This document shows, piece by piece, positions 8,835-20,759 of a stretch of 64,000 nt of DNA. The notes below the pieces were generated by a model. The model saw only the letters and a program-made list of their open reading frames with translations, did no database searches and was not told the origin of the DNA. Origin of the DNA: Cardiobacteriaceae bacterium TAE3-ERU3 (lineage in GTDB: Bacteria; Pseudomonadota; Gammaproteobacteria; Cardiobacteriales; Cardiobacteriaceae). The position numbers were made by a program, and so were the translations under genes. The DNA is taken from positions 1 through 64,000 of the forward strand of contig JAHUUI010000004.1 in NCBI GenBank assembly GCA_019218315.1. The letters run 5' to 3'. The first letter of the stretch is position 1. Each line of letters begins with the position of its first letter.

Positions 8835-9161
8835 TTAGCCAAGATGTGGCTCGAGGAATTGCATCAGTTGAGATTTGGATGCGAGACCAATAATGGTATC
8901 GACGTGTTCGCCATTTTTAAACAGCATCAGTGTTGGGATAGAACGAATGCCGTATTGAGCAGCAAGATCATTGTTTTCATCAACGTTGATTTTGGCGATT
9001 TCTACTTTGCCATCAAGTTCGCTGGCGATTTCTTCAAGCATTGGCGCAATTGCACGGCAAGGGCCGCACCATTCTGCCCAAAAATCAACGAGCACTGGGC
9101 GCTCGGCATTAATCACTTTGCTTTGAAAATCCGCCTCTGATGCGGCAAATGGTTTGCTCAT
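8835..9161 (-). CDS. trxA: Thioredoxin 1
   Basis: A 108-residue cytosolic disulfide reductase with the active site WCGPC, Cys32 and Cys35 exactly as in E. coli thioredoxin, and the cis-proline segment IRSIPTLMLF. It donates electrons to ribonucleotide reductase and to PAPS and methionine sulfoxide reductases. The ATG has a strong AGGAGAT ribosome site. It precedes rho and probably shares transcripts with it. Confidence 0.97.
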   Translation of the reverse strand: MSKPFAASEADFQSKVINAERPVLVDFWAEWCGPCRAIAPMLEEIASELDGKVEIAKINVDENNDLAAQYGIRSIPTLMLFKNGEHVDTIIGLASKSQLMQFLEPHLG

Positions 9162-9663
9162 GAAAATCTCCTGAATGGATAACTTTAATGGATGAAGGAA
9201 AGAGCCAGCGCTGTTTGCGCGGCATTTAATCAGGTTTTGCCTTGTGCAGTATGGTATTTACGTAACGGCTTTCTCTGAAATATAAAACATCGATAATCGT
9301 GAATTTATCACGTCAAATAAATGCTAGTGCCAAGTATGATTTTGGCTTACAAAGTATTGCTGGGAAAACCAGCAGTGTTGGATGGCTGGCGAGTATAAGC
9401 CCCCCTATGATTAAATTCAATAGCACAGCGACAAATTATATTGATCTTATGATTTCCGTTACGCTAATTCCATCAACTTAAACCAATAAAAATGCAGATC
9501 TAATCCATATTTATCAGTCAAACTGTCAGAAAAGCATCTACGCAATAAGCAAGAAATTTCCAGCTATTACGTAGTAACCTACCTTCTCACGCAGTAAATA
9601 GGCGACGCATATAACCCACCAGCGTCACCATATTTATAACAATAACCGTTTTCTGGAATCCTG
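9162..9663. other. Gene-free stretch between pyrE and trxA
   Basis: About 500 bp, AT-rich, with no convincing gene. It must hold the trxA promoter, reading left. A small hairpin (TGCTGG with CCAGCA, 9358-9374) lacks a T-run and is not a terminator. A 60-codon open frame at 9299-9481 on the plus strand has no ribosome site or recognisable content. No clear terminator for pyrE was found. Confidence 0.6.
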
Positions 9664-10320
9664 CTATACCCCGAACTGCTCACGATAGGCTTGAAGCGCC
9701 GGGAAATAACGCTCTAGCTGCTCATCTTCACGTACGTAGGTGAGTAAATCATCAAGGCTCACAACTGCTTCACAATGTAACCCCTGCCCATCAGCCAAGG
9801 TTTGTAATGCAGAAGCTCCCTCACCGATGCGCTCTTGGCGATCAAGTGCCACGACAACACCAGTTGGTTTTGCTTCAATTTCACCTAATATCGCTAAAGC
9901 CTCACGAATGGCTGTACCGGCTGTCAGCACGTCATCAATGATCAACACCTGTAGTCCCGTCAAATCTGTACCAACCATAATGCCGCCTTCACCATGATCT
10001 TTCGCTTCCTTGCGATTAAATGCCCAAGGGACGTTCCAGCCATGCTCGGCTGCAAGTACCGTCGCAATTGCAGCAACCAATGGAATTCCTTTATAAGCAG
10101 GACCATAAAGTGCTTCAATTGTCATACCCTCATCACGTAATGCAATAATGCGTGCCGCATATGCACGTGCCAAGGTGAGTAAGGCGTCACCATCGCAAAA
10201 AGCACCAGCATTAAAAAAATAAGGACTAACTCTTCCAGACTTTAGCGTAAATTCGCCAAATTTCAGTGCATTGACGCGCAATGCCGTTTGCATAAAGGCT
10301 TTTTGATATACTGCCAACAT
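9664..10320 (-). CDS. pyrE: Orotate phosphoribosyltransferase
   Basis: Transfers phosphoribose from PRPP to orotate to make OMP in de novo pyrimidine synthesis. The 218-residue protein shows the PRPP-binding motif VLIIDDVLTAGTA (about residues 120-132) and the loop RKEAKDHGEGG that closes over the active site. Length matches bacterial PyrE (213). It stands alone and diverges from xthA across a 22-bp gap, so promoters must overlap coding sequence. Divergent starts this close usually mean weak constitutive expression of both. Confidence 0.96.
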   Translation of the reverse strand: MLAVYQKAFMQTALRVNALKFGEFTLKSGRVSPYFFNAGAFCDGDALLTLARAYAARIIALRDEGMTIEALYGPAYKGIPLVAAIATVLAAEHGWNVPWAFNRKEAKDHGEGGIMVGTDLTGLQVLIIDDVLTAGTAIREALAILGEIEAKPTGVVVALDRQERIGEGASALQTLADGQGLHCEAVVSLDDLLTYVREDEQLERYFPALQAYREQFGV

Positions 10321-10342
10321 TCTTTTATTTCCTTAAATCAGT

Positions 10343-11116
10343 ATGTTCAAGATTATTACATTTAATGCCAATGGCATTCGCGCTGCAGAGCGGAAAGGCT
10401 TTTTTGATTGGCTTGCCACGCAAGACGCAGATGCCGTCTGTATCCAAGAAACCAAAGCCCAACAAAGCCAACTTGACGGCAATCCTGCTTTTTTCCCACT
10501 CGCACACAACTACTATCACGACGCTGTCAAAAAAGGCTACAGCGGTACTGCATTGTACCTCAAGCACAAGCCCGATGAAGTCATTAAAGGCATTGGCTGG
10601 CCGGAAATTGACGAAGAAGGCCGCTATATTGAAGCGCGCTATGGTGACTTGCACATTATTTCCCTATATATGCATTCTGGGACCAGCGGCGATCATCGTC
10701 AGGTCAAAAAAGAGGCATTCATGGAAAAATTTATGCCATACCTACGTGAACGTGCGCAACGCGGTGACCGTATTATTTTGTGCGGCGACATCAACATTGC
10801 CCATACCGAGCGTGACATCAAAAACTGGAAAGGTAACCTAAAAAATTCCGGCTTTTTACCACACGAGCGTGCATGGCTGACGACTTTGTTTGCCAGCGGC
10901 TTTAAAGATGCCTTCCGCCTGGTCAATGATGAAGATCATCAATACACGTGGTGGTCACAACGCGGGCAAGCACGTGCCAACAATGTCGGATGGCGGATTG
11001 ACTATCACATCATCAGCGACAACCTCGCCCCAATGGTGCAAAGCGCAGAAATCTATACTGCTGAACGCCTATCCGACCACGCACCACTCATCCTGACCTA
11101 CGACGATCTACTGTGA
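10343..11116 (+). CDS. xthA: Exodeoxyribonuclease III
   Basis: The main AP endonuclease and 3' repair exonuclease of base excision repair. The 257-residue protein has the exonuclease/endonuclease/phosphatase fold with FNANGIRAA at the N terminus, the metal-binding glutamate in CIQETKAQ, GDINIAHTERDIKNW, the tail motif WRIDYHI and the catalytic SDHAPL. Length is close to E. coli Xth (268). dsbB begins 8 bp after the stop, so the two probably share a transcript. Confidence 0.95.
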   Translation: MFKIITFNANGIRAAERKGFFDWLATQDADAVCIQETKAQQSQLDGNPAFFPLAHNYYHDAVKKGYSGTALYLKHKPDEVIKGIGWPEIDEEGRYIEARYGDLHIISLYMHSGTSGDHRQVKKEAFMEKFMPYLRERAQRGDRIILCGDINIAHTERDIKNWKGNLKNSGFLPHERAWLTTLFASGFKDAFRLVNDEDHQYTWWSQRGQARANNVGWRIDYHIISDNLAPMVQSAEIYTAERLSDHAPLILTYDDLL

Positions 11117-11124
11117 GGCACACC

Positions 11125-11637
11125 ATGACACCAACCTACCGTAAACAACGCACCGTTTTATTGATTACTGGCATCATCTGCTGGTTAATGATTGCCTTTG
11201 CCTACTTCTATCTTGAGAAAACCCTGTATCTGAACCCATGCCCACTGTGCATGATGCAGCGCCTCGCCTTTGCCATTATTGGCACCGTCTTTATCATCAA
11301 TGCGCTATGGTACCCAACCGACGGGATCAAATTGGTCGTCATGAAGATCCTTAAATACCTCAGTATCTTTTTTGGTATTGGCTTGGCCGCGCGACACATT
11401 TATATCCAGAATCTGCCCGAGGGTAGCATAGGCTCATGTGGCCTGGATTTTTACGGCGTTATGTCGCAAAACTCATTCTTTTCCGGCCTGTGGCAATCCA
11501 TGCAAGGTACTGGCGATTGCGCTACCCGCGATCTATTCATGGGGCTAACCATTCCAACATGGTCAATGGGGTTATTCATCGTGGTACTGTTTGTCTCTAT
11601 ATTTACAGATCCAAAACCAAGCAAATACAACGACTGA
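11125..11637 (+). CDS. dsbB: Disulfide bond formation protein B
   Basis: An inner-membrane quinone reductase that reoxidises periplasmic DsbA. The 170-residue protein has four predicted membrane helices, the first cysteine pair in CPLCMMQR and the second pair in a periplasmic loop (Cys of GSCGLD and Cys of GDCATRD). The ATG at 11125 is preferred over the in-frame GTG at 11113 because GAGG lies at 11115-11118. No dsbA is nearby. A terminator at 11664-11693 closes the xthA-dsbB unit. Confidence 0.93.
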   Translation: MTPTYRKQRTVLLITGIICWLMIAFAYFYLEKTLYLNPCPLCMMQRLAFAIIGTVFIINALWYPTDGIKLVVMKILKYLSIFFGIGLAARHIYIQNLPEGSIGSCGLDFYGVMSQNSFFSGLWQSMQGTGDCATRDLFMGLTIPTWSMGLFIVVLFVSIFTDPKPSKYND

Positions 11638-11663
11638 CTTTTACATACCATTCTGTGTCACAA

Positions 11664-11693
11664 AAAAAGCGGTATCAAAAGATACCGCTTTTT
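11664..11693. terminator. Terminator after dsbB
   Basis: A 13-bp stem (11664-11676 with 11681-11693) with an AAAA loop, A-rich on the left and T-rich on the right. It can serve dsbB and the convergent DUF446 gene. Confidence 0.9.
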
Positions 11694-11721
11694 CATTACT
11701 CATATTCCAGCCTCATGCTAC

Positions 11722-12039
11722 TCAAGCACTATTCACCAGCCGATCAAGGCGAGCTACCAGCATCAGCAGCGGTGCTGTATCTTCTGAGCAACCTTGCCAC
11801 GCCTCCTGAGCAATCGGCAGCAAGCCACTATTATCCGGCAAACGGCCATGAAGCACGATAAAGCTGCGCATTTTGGGTATGTACACCCATTGCAGCCATT
11901 CACTAAACGTCATCGTATCGACGCAAAATGGCTCAGTTGACGCAAAAGTACTCGCATCAGGTGCATCTTCCCGCCACCAGCCGACCCTGCATAACTCATG
12001 CTCCAAATGGGTCAAGGTGATCATCATATCTTCTGTCAT
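11722..12039 (-). CDS. YqcC family (DUF446) protein
   Basis: A small protein (105 residues) of the YqcC/DUF446 family, of unknown function. Family features are the alpha-helical opening LEHELCRVGWW and the FCVDTMTFSEWLQWVYIPKM segment. The start at 12039 gives MTEDMMITL; a TTG at 12054 would add five residues. The start lies 4 bp past the stop of the MuiA-like gene, so the two are coupled. E. coli yqcC sits beside the tRNA pseudouridine synthase truC, which is absent here. Confidence 0.8.
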   Translation of the reverse strand: MTEDMMITLTHLEHELCRVGWWREDAPDASTFASTEPFCVDTMTFSEWLQWVYIPKMRSFIVLHGRLPDNSGLLPIAQEAWQGCSEDTAPLLMLVARLDRLVNSA

Positions 12040-12043
12040 ATCA

Positions 12044-13612
12044 TCACAACCCAATTAACCTTTTACCATCCGGATACTTGATATCAAAGCCGGTCTCAAT
12101 TTGCCATGTTTCTTTAGCTGTAAGACTTTTCTTCCACAATGTCAGCCCTTTGACGCCTTCCGTATTTTCTTCATTCGGCTTCGGTGACCAAACCGGGATA
12201 ACTTCGACCGACTCAGCTGTTGATACCGGTAAGCGTGAATAGATGTGCACATTTTTATCAACATTGGCATTGTTGGTGATCTTTACCACGCTGCGCTGAC
12301 TGAGCTCGTGTGACTTACTGATCAAACCGTGGTTTTCGGTATAGCCCGGAGGATTATCCATTTCGACCAACAGCTGAGGATCCTGTCCAAAGCTCAGCAC
12401 TTGTTTGCTACCTGCAGCCATCAAGCCATGAGACAACTCCGCCAGATAATTATTGTCGCGATACAAGGTCATTGTTCCCTTTAAGACATTGATACCATCA
12501 GGCATCGTCCATTCGGCGATCAGCAATGCTTTCTCCTTTGGCCACGACCAATCATAGACCGCAGAATAAACCGTTGCATCGATTTCATCCCGCCAATACG
12601 TCAGTGTATGCGTTGTCTTACTACTCTCTATATCATACGAGCCCGGCAACACCACTCTGAAATCAATACCACTCTCTTCAACCGTCGGCGTATTAGGCGC
12701 TGGCGCTGCATATTCTGCCATCGCCAGCGGCTGTATCAGATCATCAGCCGTAGATTTTTGCGCCATCAAGAGTGGCGGATTCTCCTGCGGATCTACAGCG
12801 CGAACAACCTGTGGCTCAAAGTTAGGCAAATAGAGGTAATCAGGCGGCACAATCGCCAAAGCCAATGTAGCATCCGTCCAATCCAGCCCTGTATTCTGCA
12901 CCAGATCTGCATGTGCACTGACAGATAAACGGCCAGTTGCGCTGTCCAGCGACCACTCACTGGACGACTGCCAATAAGCTTTTGCTGTGCGCGCCTGCCA
13001 CGTCAAAGAGACTTCTCCAGCCCTTTCAACATCCACATCAAACACCAGTGCCTGCCCTTCGAACAGCGAAGCCATGCTTGAGCCATCATTGCCTTGTTCT
13101 TGCCAAGCTTGCTGCTTCTGTAAATCCGTCAACTCACGTTGCCAAGTACTGCGTTGAAGCAATAGCTGGGCGTACTCTTTTTGCAGCGTAGCTTGTTGCG
13201 CCTGTACCTCGGTAAAAACACCTTCATGGCGCAAGCTTTCGGCCAAACCTTGCATCATGGCTTTTTTTATCGCAATTTCTTGCGCATTTAACTCAAGATT
13301 GAGCTCTAATTCACGAATCTGCTTTTGCAAAATAGAGTCATCAATATCCCAATCCGGTACTGCCGATACGCCGAGTAGCGTCGCGCCCTCAACCACAGGG
13401 CGAATATCGCTACCATCACTCGTTGCAATCATCTTGGGCACGATAATGCGCTGCAATCCTGTTTTGGGGATATTGACCTGCACGTGGCGGGTTACATCAG
13501 CCATATTGTGGTACACCACAGCTTCGGTAACTGGTGCATCAACGCGAAAATCGTCCGCTAAGGCTGAAGTTGTGGCTAGTGTGATGAACGCAGCCAACAA
13601 TGTCCGTTTCAT
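12044..13612 (-). CDS. DUF4139 (mucoidy inhibitor MuiA-like) exported protein
   Basis: This 522-residue protein has a cleavable signal peptide ending at about ALA-DD (residue 20). A DUF4140-like N-terminal beta domain follows, then a coiled coil (about residues 95-170, Q/E/L rich), and a large DUF4139 beta-sheet domain to the end. The family includes MuiA, first linked to mucoidy; the biochemical role is unknown. It would be periplasmic or surface-bound. Its start overlaps the 2-hydroxyacid dehydrogenase stop by the ATGA junction, giving a three-gene minus-strand unit. Confidence 0.82.
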   Translation of the reverse strand: MKRTLLAAFITLATTSALADDFRVDAPVTEAVVYHNMADVTRHVQVNIPKTGLQRIIVPKMIATSDGSDIRPVVEGATLLGVSAVPDWDIDDSILQKQIRELELNLELNAQEIAIKKAMMQGLAESLRHEGVFTEVQAQQATLQKEYAQLLLQRSTWQRELTDLQKQQAWQEQGNDGSSMASLFEGQALVFDVDVERAGEVSLTWQARTAKAYWQSSSEWSLDSATGRLSVSAHADLVQNTGLDWTDATLALAIVPPDYLYLPNFEPQVVRAVDPQENPPLLMAQKSTADDLIQPLAMAEYAAPAPNTPTVEESGIDFRVVLPGSYDIESSKTTHTLTYWRDEIDATVYSAVYDWSWPKEKALLIAEWTMPDGINVLKGTMTLYRDNNYLAELSHGLMAAGSKQVLSFGQDPQLLVEMDNPPGYTENHGLISKSHELSQRSVVKITNNANVDKNVHIYSRLPVSTAESVEVIPVWSPKPNEENTEGVKGLTLWKKSLTAKETWQIETGFDIKYPDGKRLIGL

Positions 13613-14559
13613 GACGCATCCTTTTTTTCGATAAAGTCGTTAACGAAACCGCATAGCTGATCCCATAGGCGCGCTTGGGCTTCCATGCTGGACCACGCAT
13701 TGTGTGGCGTGCAAATCACCCGAGGATGATCGGCATGCGCATAAAGTGGGTTATCACGCGCTGGTGGTTCAGGGCTAAACACATCGCTGGCAAAGCCACG
13801 CAAAGTCCCATTTTCCAGTGCATCAGCCACCGCCGCATCATCAACCACCGCACCACGCGCAAGATTCACCAACAGCGGCTTGCGCTTCATCAACGCCAAA
13901 GTCTCTTTATTAATGAGATGATGAGTATCATCAGTCAGTGGGCAATGCAGCGTCAGCACATCACTTTCTGCGAGCACTTGCTCAAACGCCGTGTAATCAC
14001 CATTGCGAGGCTCGCGCCCTTTGCGCTCAGCAAACAATACATTTACGCCAAAAACACGCGCAATTTCTGCCACACGGTTACCAATCTCACCCGTACCGAT
14101 AATACCCAGTGTTTTGCCTTTCAACTCGATAATTGGCAACGCGTTAAGGCAAAAGCGCCCATCATCCTGCCAACTGCCATCAACAGCTTGTTTCGCATAA
14201 CGTGGTAAACCGCGCATCGCTGCAAGAATGAACATCCATGTATGCTCGGCAACGCTATCAGTCGAATAACCAGCAACATTTTGCACAGCAACGCCATGTT
14301 GCTCACATGCCTGTTTATCGACGATATCTGTACCAGTCGCCGTCACTTGGATTAATTTGAGGTTTGGCAACTGCGACAACTCAGCCTCGCCAATCGGCAC
14401 TTTATTTAACACGGCAATATCCGCATCTTTCAAACGTGCAACTATTGTCGCCGTCTCATACTCCGTATTGTCGTGAACCGTCCACTCGCTGACCTTCTCA
14501 GGCTTAGGTAAATCAACATCCGGGGAAAATGTAGCTGCATCAAGAAAAACTGCGCGCAT
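13609..14559 (-). CDS. D-2-hydroxyacid dehydrogenase (glycerate/hydroxypyruvate type)
   Basis: A cytosolic NAD(P)-dependent dehydrogenase of 316 residues. The Rossmann motif GIIGTGEIGNRVA lies near residue 147. The catalytic Arg is in NLARGAVVDD, Glu in FSPEPPARDNPL and His in TPHNAW. Closest in style to glycerate dehydrogenases (HprA), but substrate choice within this family cannot be read reliably. An AAGGAG ribosome site supports the ATG at 14559. First gene of the unit with the MuiA-like and YqcC-like genes. Confidence 0.88.
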   Translation of the reverse strand: MRAVFLDAATFSPDVDLPKPEKVSEWTVHDNTEYETATIVARLKDADIAVLNKVPIGEAELSQLPNLKLIQVTATGTDIVDKQACEQHGVAVQNVAGYSTDSVAEHTWMFILAAMRGLPRYAKQAVDGSWQDDGRFCLNALPIIELKGKTLGIIGTGEIGNRVAEIARVFGVNVLFAERKGREPRNGDYTAFEQVLAESDVLTLHCPLTDDTHHLINKETLALMKRKPLLVNLARGAVVDDAAVADALENGTLRGFASDVFSPEPPARDNPLYAHADHPRVICTPHNAWSSMEAQARLWDQLCGFVNDFIEKKDAS

Positions 14560-14850
14560 AGGATACTCCTTATATTAAGCACAAAATATGACACAAAGCA
14601 TAGCAGCGCACGGCTTTCTCACCAAGCCCATCCAGATCAACTTTATGACTTGCCATGCATCACAATCATAAAAATGATCACAACCAATGCACCAATAACT
14701 ATAAGATTTCTTACCCTTGGTTAATGTTATCAACTTTGCTGCGATGCAGCATTTTATAATCCTATTCAAATTAATTATTAAGGTATTGTTTTTTATAAAC
14801 TTGAACACGATTATTATTTTTTACATTCTATACTTCCGTTTTATTTAACA
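14560..14850. other. AT-rich gene-free stretch upstream of the 2-hydroxyacid dehydrogenase
   Basis: Very AT-rich, holding the promoter region of the minus-strand dehydrogenase unit and the upstream flank of the candidate sRNA promoter. A short GCTGC...GCAGC hairpin near 14740-14752 lacks a proper T-run. A Cys-rich open frame on the minus strand (14575-14808) has no ribosome site and overlaps this control region. Confidence 0.5.
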
Positions 14851-14853
14851 GCA

Positions 14854-14882
14854 TTGACGCAATGCAGCATAAAGCATATAAT
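14854..14882 (+). promoter_or_regulatory. Strong sigma-70 promoter of the candidate sRNA
   Basis: TTGACG (14854-14859), exactly 17 bp of spacer, and TATAAT (14877-14882): one base away from the full consensus. The flanks are AT-rich upstream and CCCCG follows the -10 box. There is no coding sequence downstream before a strong terminator 54 bp later, so it appears to drive a short non-coding RNA. Confidence 0.85.
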
Positions 14883-14887
14883 TAGCC

Positions 14888-14965
14888 CCGACATCATCGA
14901 TGTTATCTCCTCTATATCCTCCTTTGGTGGTTGTTGGCCGAGTTTTAGAACTCGGCCTTTTTTTT
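14888..14965 (+). ncRNA. Candidate small RNA with two anti-Shine-Dalgarno motifs
   Basis: About 78 nt from the predicted start (near 14888) to the T-run. Seen in sequence: a 5' hairpin ACATC-ATC-GATGT (14891-14903), an unstructured CU-rich single-stranded segment with ATCTCCTCT and ATCCTCCTTT, then a 9-bp GC-rich terminator stem with TTAG loop and eight T. CCTCCTT is the same sequence as the anti-Shine-Dalgarno tail of 16S rRNA. The layout of hairpin, CU-rich seed and Rho-independent terminator matches Hfq-type trans-acting sRNAs that block ribosome sites. No known family was recognised. The minus strand of the same segment looks like a ribosome site for an 18-codon frame, which is the rival explanation. 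Confidence 0.65.
14936..14965 (+). terminator. Rho-independent terminator of the candidate sRNA
   Basis: Stem GGCCGAGTT (14936-14944) and AACTCGGCC (14949-14957), loop TTAG, followed by eight T (14958-14965). The T-run is on the plus strand only apart from a short A stretch, so it terminates rightward transcription. Confidence 0.92.
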
Positions 14966-15037
14966 GTGCAATACATCCCAGCGCCACATTAGCCCGAATA
15001 GATACACTCAAAAAAATATACCAATAGAAAATTGCGC

Positions 15038-15064
15038 AAAAAAACGGCGCCACAAAAGGCGCCG
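15038..15064 (-). terminator. Terminator of trpS
   Basis: Stem CGGCGCC (15045-15051) with GGCGCCG (15058-15064) and, on the minus strand, seven T (complement of 15038-15044). It lies 22 bp past the trpS stop codon. Confidence 0.9.
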
Positions 15065-15085
15065 ATCTTTTTATTTATCATACGA

Positions 15086-16096
15086 TCAACCGAGTCGTCG
15101 AATACCAATTGCCTCGCGTACCTCAGCTATCCGTGCCCTGCTCTCTTCACGTGCTTTTTCAGCACCGTGCTTCAAAATAGCCTCGATTTCTGCAGGATTT
15201 TCCATAAGCTCATGATAACGCTCACGGTGTGGTGCTAATTCAGCATTGATCAATTCGAACAATGCCTGCTTCGCTTCACCCCACGCGATACCATCAGCAT
15301 AGCGCTGGCGCATTTCAGCAATTTGTTCAGCATTGGCAAACGCGCGGTAAATATCAAATACTGTCGACTCATCCGGATTTTTCGGCTCACCAGGTTCTTG
15401 TGAATTGGTGACGATTTTCATAATCGCCTTGCGCAATTTCTTTTCAGTCTCAAACAATGGAATGGTATTACCATAGCTCTTGCTCATCTTGCGACCATCA
15501 AGGCCGGTGAGTAATGCCACGTTGTCATCAACCACAGCTTCAGGTGAGACGAAAATATCACGATAGCGATGATTAAAGCGCCCGGCGATATCCCGCGCCA
15601 TCTCGACGTGCTGAATCTGATCACGCCCAACCGGAATATGGGTCGCGTTGAACATCAAAATATCAGCTGCCATTAGCACCGGATAGCTGAATAATCCCAT
15701 CGAAATACCGTGATCAGGATCTGTATTGCCCTCAGCATTATTTGCATCAACTGCTGCTTTATAGGCATGCGCACGGTTCATTAGCCCTTTGGCACAGACA
15801 CAATCAAATACCCACGTCAGCTCGGGGATTTCAGGAATATCAGACTGACGATAAAAAGTCACTTGTTCAGGATCAAGCCCACACGCCAACCATGTCGCGG
15901 CAATTGCCAGCGTCGATTCATGAATATGTTCTGGATCATGGCACTTGATGATACCGTGGTAATCAGCAAGAAAGAGGAATGCATCATCATCACGGTTCTG
16001 TGTCGCTTGAATTGCCGGACGGATCGCGCCAACGTAATTGCCAAGATGCGGGATACCGGTTGTCGTAATACCGGTCAGTACGCGTTTCTTACTCAT
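15086..16096 (-). CDS. trpS: Tryptophanyl-tRNA synthetase
   Basis: Charges tRNA-Trp with tryptophan. The 336-residue class I synthetase has the HIGH-like motif PHLGNYVGA (residues 16-24), the KMSKS loop [10 protein letters not shown] near residue 202, and the DQIQHVE segment of the tryptophan pocket. Length matches E. coli TrpS (334). An AGAGAG ribosome site lies before the ATG. The next gene upstream on the same strand (yciO) ends 53 bp away. It ends at a strong terminator. Confidence 0.97.
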   Translation of the reverse strand: MSKKRVLTGITTTGIPHLGNYVGAIRPAIQATQNRDDDAFLFLADYHGIIKCHDPEHIHESTLAIAATWLACGLDPEQVTFYRQSDIPEIPELTWVFDCVCAKGLMNRAHAYKAAVDANNAEGNTDPDHGISMGLFSYPVLMAADILMFNATHIPVGRDQIQHVEMARDIAGRFNHRYRDIFVSPEAVVDDNVALLTGLDGRKMSKSYGNTIPLFETEKKLRKAIMKIVTNSQEPGEPKNPDESTVFDIYRAFANAEQIAEMRQRYADGIAWGEAKQALFELINAELAPHRERYHELMENPAEIEAILKHGAEKAREESRARIAEVREAIGIRRLG

Positions 16097-16149
16097 TTTT
16101 CTCTCTTACACTAAATAAATACAAAAAAATCACTACCGAATAGGCTCAA

Positions 16150-19556
<3,407 letters not shown>

Positions 19557-19559
19557 TAT

Positions 19560-20009
19560 CTATCTCCCTAAAATATCTTCAAGCCGCAGCATCAAGTAGT
19601 CATCGATTTCATGACCATCAGCTTCGCTGAGTGCAAAATGACAGACGCTACGACCACGGCGATGGACCATCTGCCGGTCACCACATTCCAAGTAGTGCCA
19701 CTCTCGTAAAGGCTTGCCCTCATGGCGCAAACGGTAGGCACAACTCGGCGGCAGCCAACCAAAATCGTCACGCGACAAATCGCGCAGATTAATACAATCT
19801 GGCACTTTCTTCTGGCGGCAATGATAATCGCTACATGACGCGGCTTCAATATCAAGGAGCTTACACGCGACACGGGAAAAGTAAACTTCTCCCGTATCAA
19901 TATCTTCCATTTTATTCAGACAACACAGTCCGCAACCATCGCAAAGCGCTTCCCATTGTACATCTGTAAGCGCATCAAGGGGTTTATCCCACCAACGGTT
20001 GTGGGACAA
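19560..20009 (-). CDS. YcgN family cysteine-cluster protein (UPF0260)
   Basis: A 149-residue protein of unknown function with the conserved cysteine cluster CDGCGLCCLNKMED near residue 25, followed by further cysteines (VACKLL, CSDYHCRQKKVPDC) and SCAYRL. The arrangement resembles Fe-S or zinc clusters of the CxxCxxCC protein family. Three bp separate its stop from the zipA start, and 2 bp separate it from the cytochrome c4 gene upstream, so it belongs to a tight minus-strand series. Confidence 0.9.
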   Translation of the reverse strand: MSHNRWWDKPLDALTDVQWEALCDGCGLCCLNKMEDIDTGEVYFSRVACKLLDIEAASCSDYHCRQKKVPDCINLRDLSRDDFGWLPPSCAYRLRHEGKPLREWHYLECGDRQMVHRRGRSVCHFALSEADGHEIDDYLMLRLEDILGR

Positions 20010-20011
20010 AA

Positions 20012-20677
20012 TCAGTTCAATCCCTGAATATAATAAGAAACGGCTTCAATTTGTTTTGGCGTCATATTGCCAGCAACGCCGCGCATCATCTGGTTTGGAT
20101 CATTGGCGCGCATTTTCAGTGCCGCTTTATTTGCATCACTGGCCAGGCCTTCTTCATGTGCGGCGCTGTGGAATGCCAACAGTTGTTTGCGGGTATATTG
20201 AGCATGCTGAGCAGAAACGCGTGGGAATGCTGCTGGAGCGATACCGGCACCGGTTGGGCCATGGCAAGCAGCACAAGCAGGAATACCGGCTTCCATATCA
20301 CCACCACGATAAATTGCTTGACCTAACGCCAGCATCTCATCAGGCTCATCGCCAACGCCGTTAGTCGCAGCTGGCGCTGGTTCTTGAGCGGAAAAATACG
20401 CAGCAAGATTTACCATATCTTCTTCAGTTAAGCCCGCAACCTGGCCCATCATGACCGGATCTTGGCGTTCGCCACTTTTAAAATCTTGTAACTGCTTCAA
20501 AATATATTGCGCACTCTGGCCGGCCAAATTTGGCCATTCAGGGTTAATACTGATGCCTTTCTGACCGTGGCAAGCCGCGCAAACAACGGCTTTTTCAGCG
20601 CCAGCCTCTATATTTCCTGCGGCCATTGCTGTGCCCACAGCGGACATTATTAGCATCGTCACTATGCCTTTTTTCAT
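20012..20677 (-). CDS. Cytochrome c4 (dihaem)
   Basis: A periplasmic electron carrier that delivers electrons to cytochrome oxidases. It has a signal peptide (MKKGIVTMLIMSAVGTAMAA) and two haem sites, VCAACHG near residue 33 and ACAACHG in the second half, each in a class I cytochrome c domain, with distal methionines visible in QDPVMMGQ and NQMMRGVAG. The ATG at 20677 has GGAG 7 bp upstream; upstream in-frame starts add no signal-peptide sense. Length 221. Divergent from engB, as in other gammaproteobacteria. Confidence 0.93.
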   Translation of the reverse strand: MKKGIVTMLIMSAVGTAMAAGNIEAGAEKAVVCAACHGQKGISINPEWPNLAGQSAQYILKQLQDFKSGERQDPVMMGQVAGLTEEDMVNLAAYFSAQEPAPAATNGVGDEPDEMLALGQAIYRGGDMEAGIPACAACHGPTGAGIAPAAFPRVSAQHAQYTRKQLLAFHSAAHEEGLASDANKAALKMRANDPNQMMRGVAGNMTPKQIEAVSYYIQGLN

Positions 20678-20759
20678 GATGTGCTCCATGACTGGATTTT
20701 TATGGTTTATCATATCTGCGTTTACACACAGATAATTTATCTAAATAGTTTACTATAAT

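Noticed and set aside
9299-9481. A 60-codon frame in the pyrE-trxA gap
   Set aside because: No start context, no conserved pattern, and composition like the surrounding non-coding DNA.
14575-14808. A 77-codon Cys-rich open frame on the minus strand
   Set aside because: GTG start without ribosome site, overlaps the promoter region of the neighbouring unit, very AT-rich, and no recognised family. The WCIGCDHFYDC segment recalls phage zinc-ribbon proteins only loosely.
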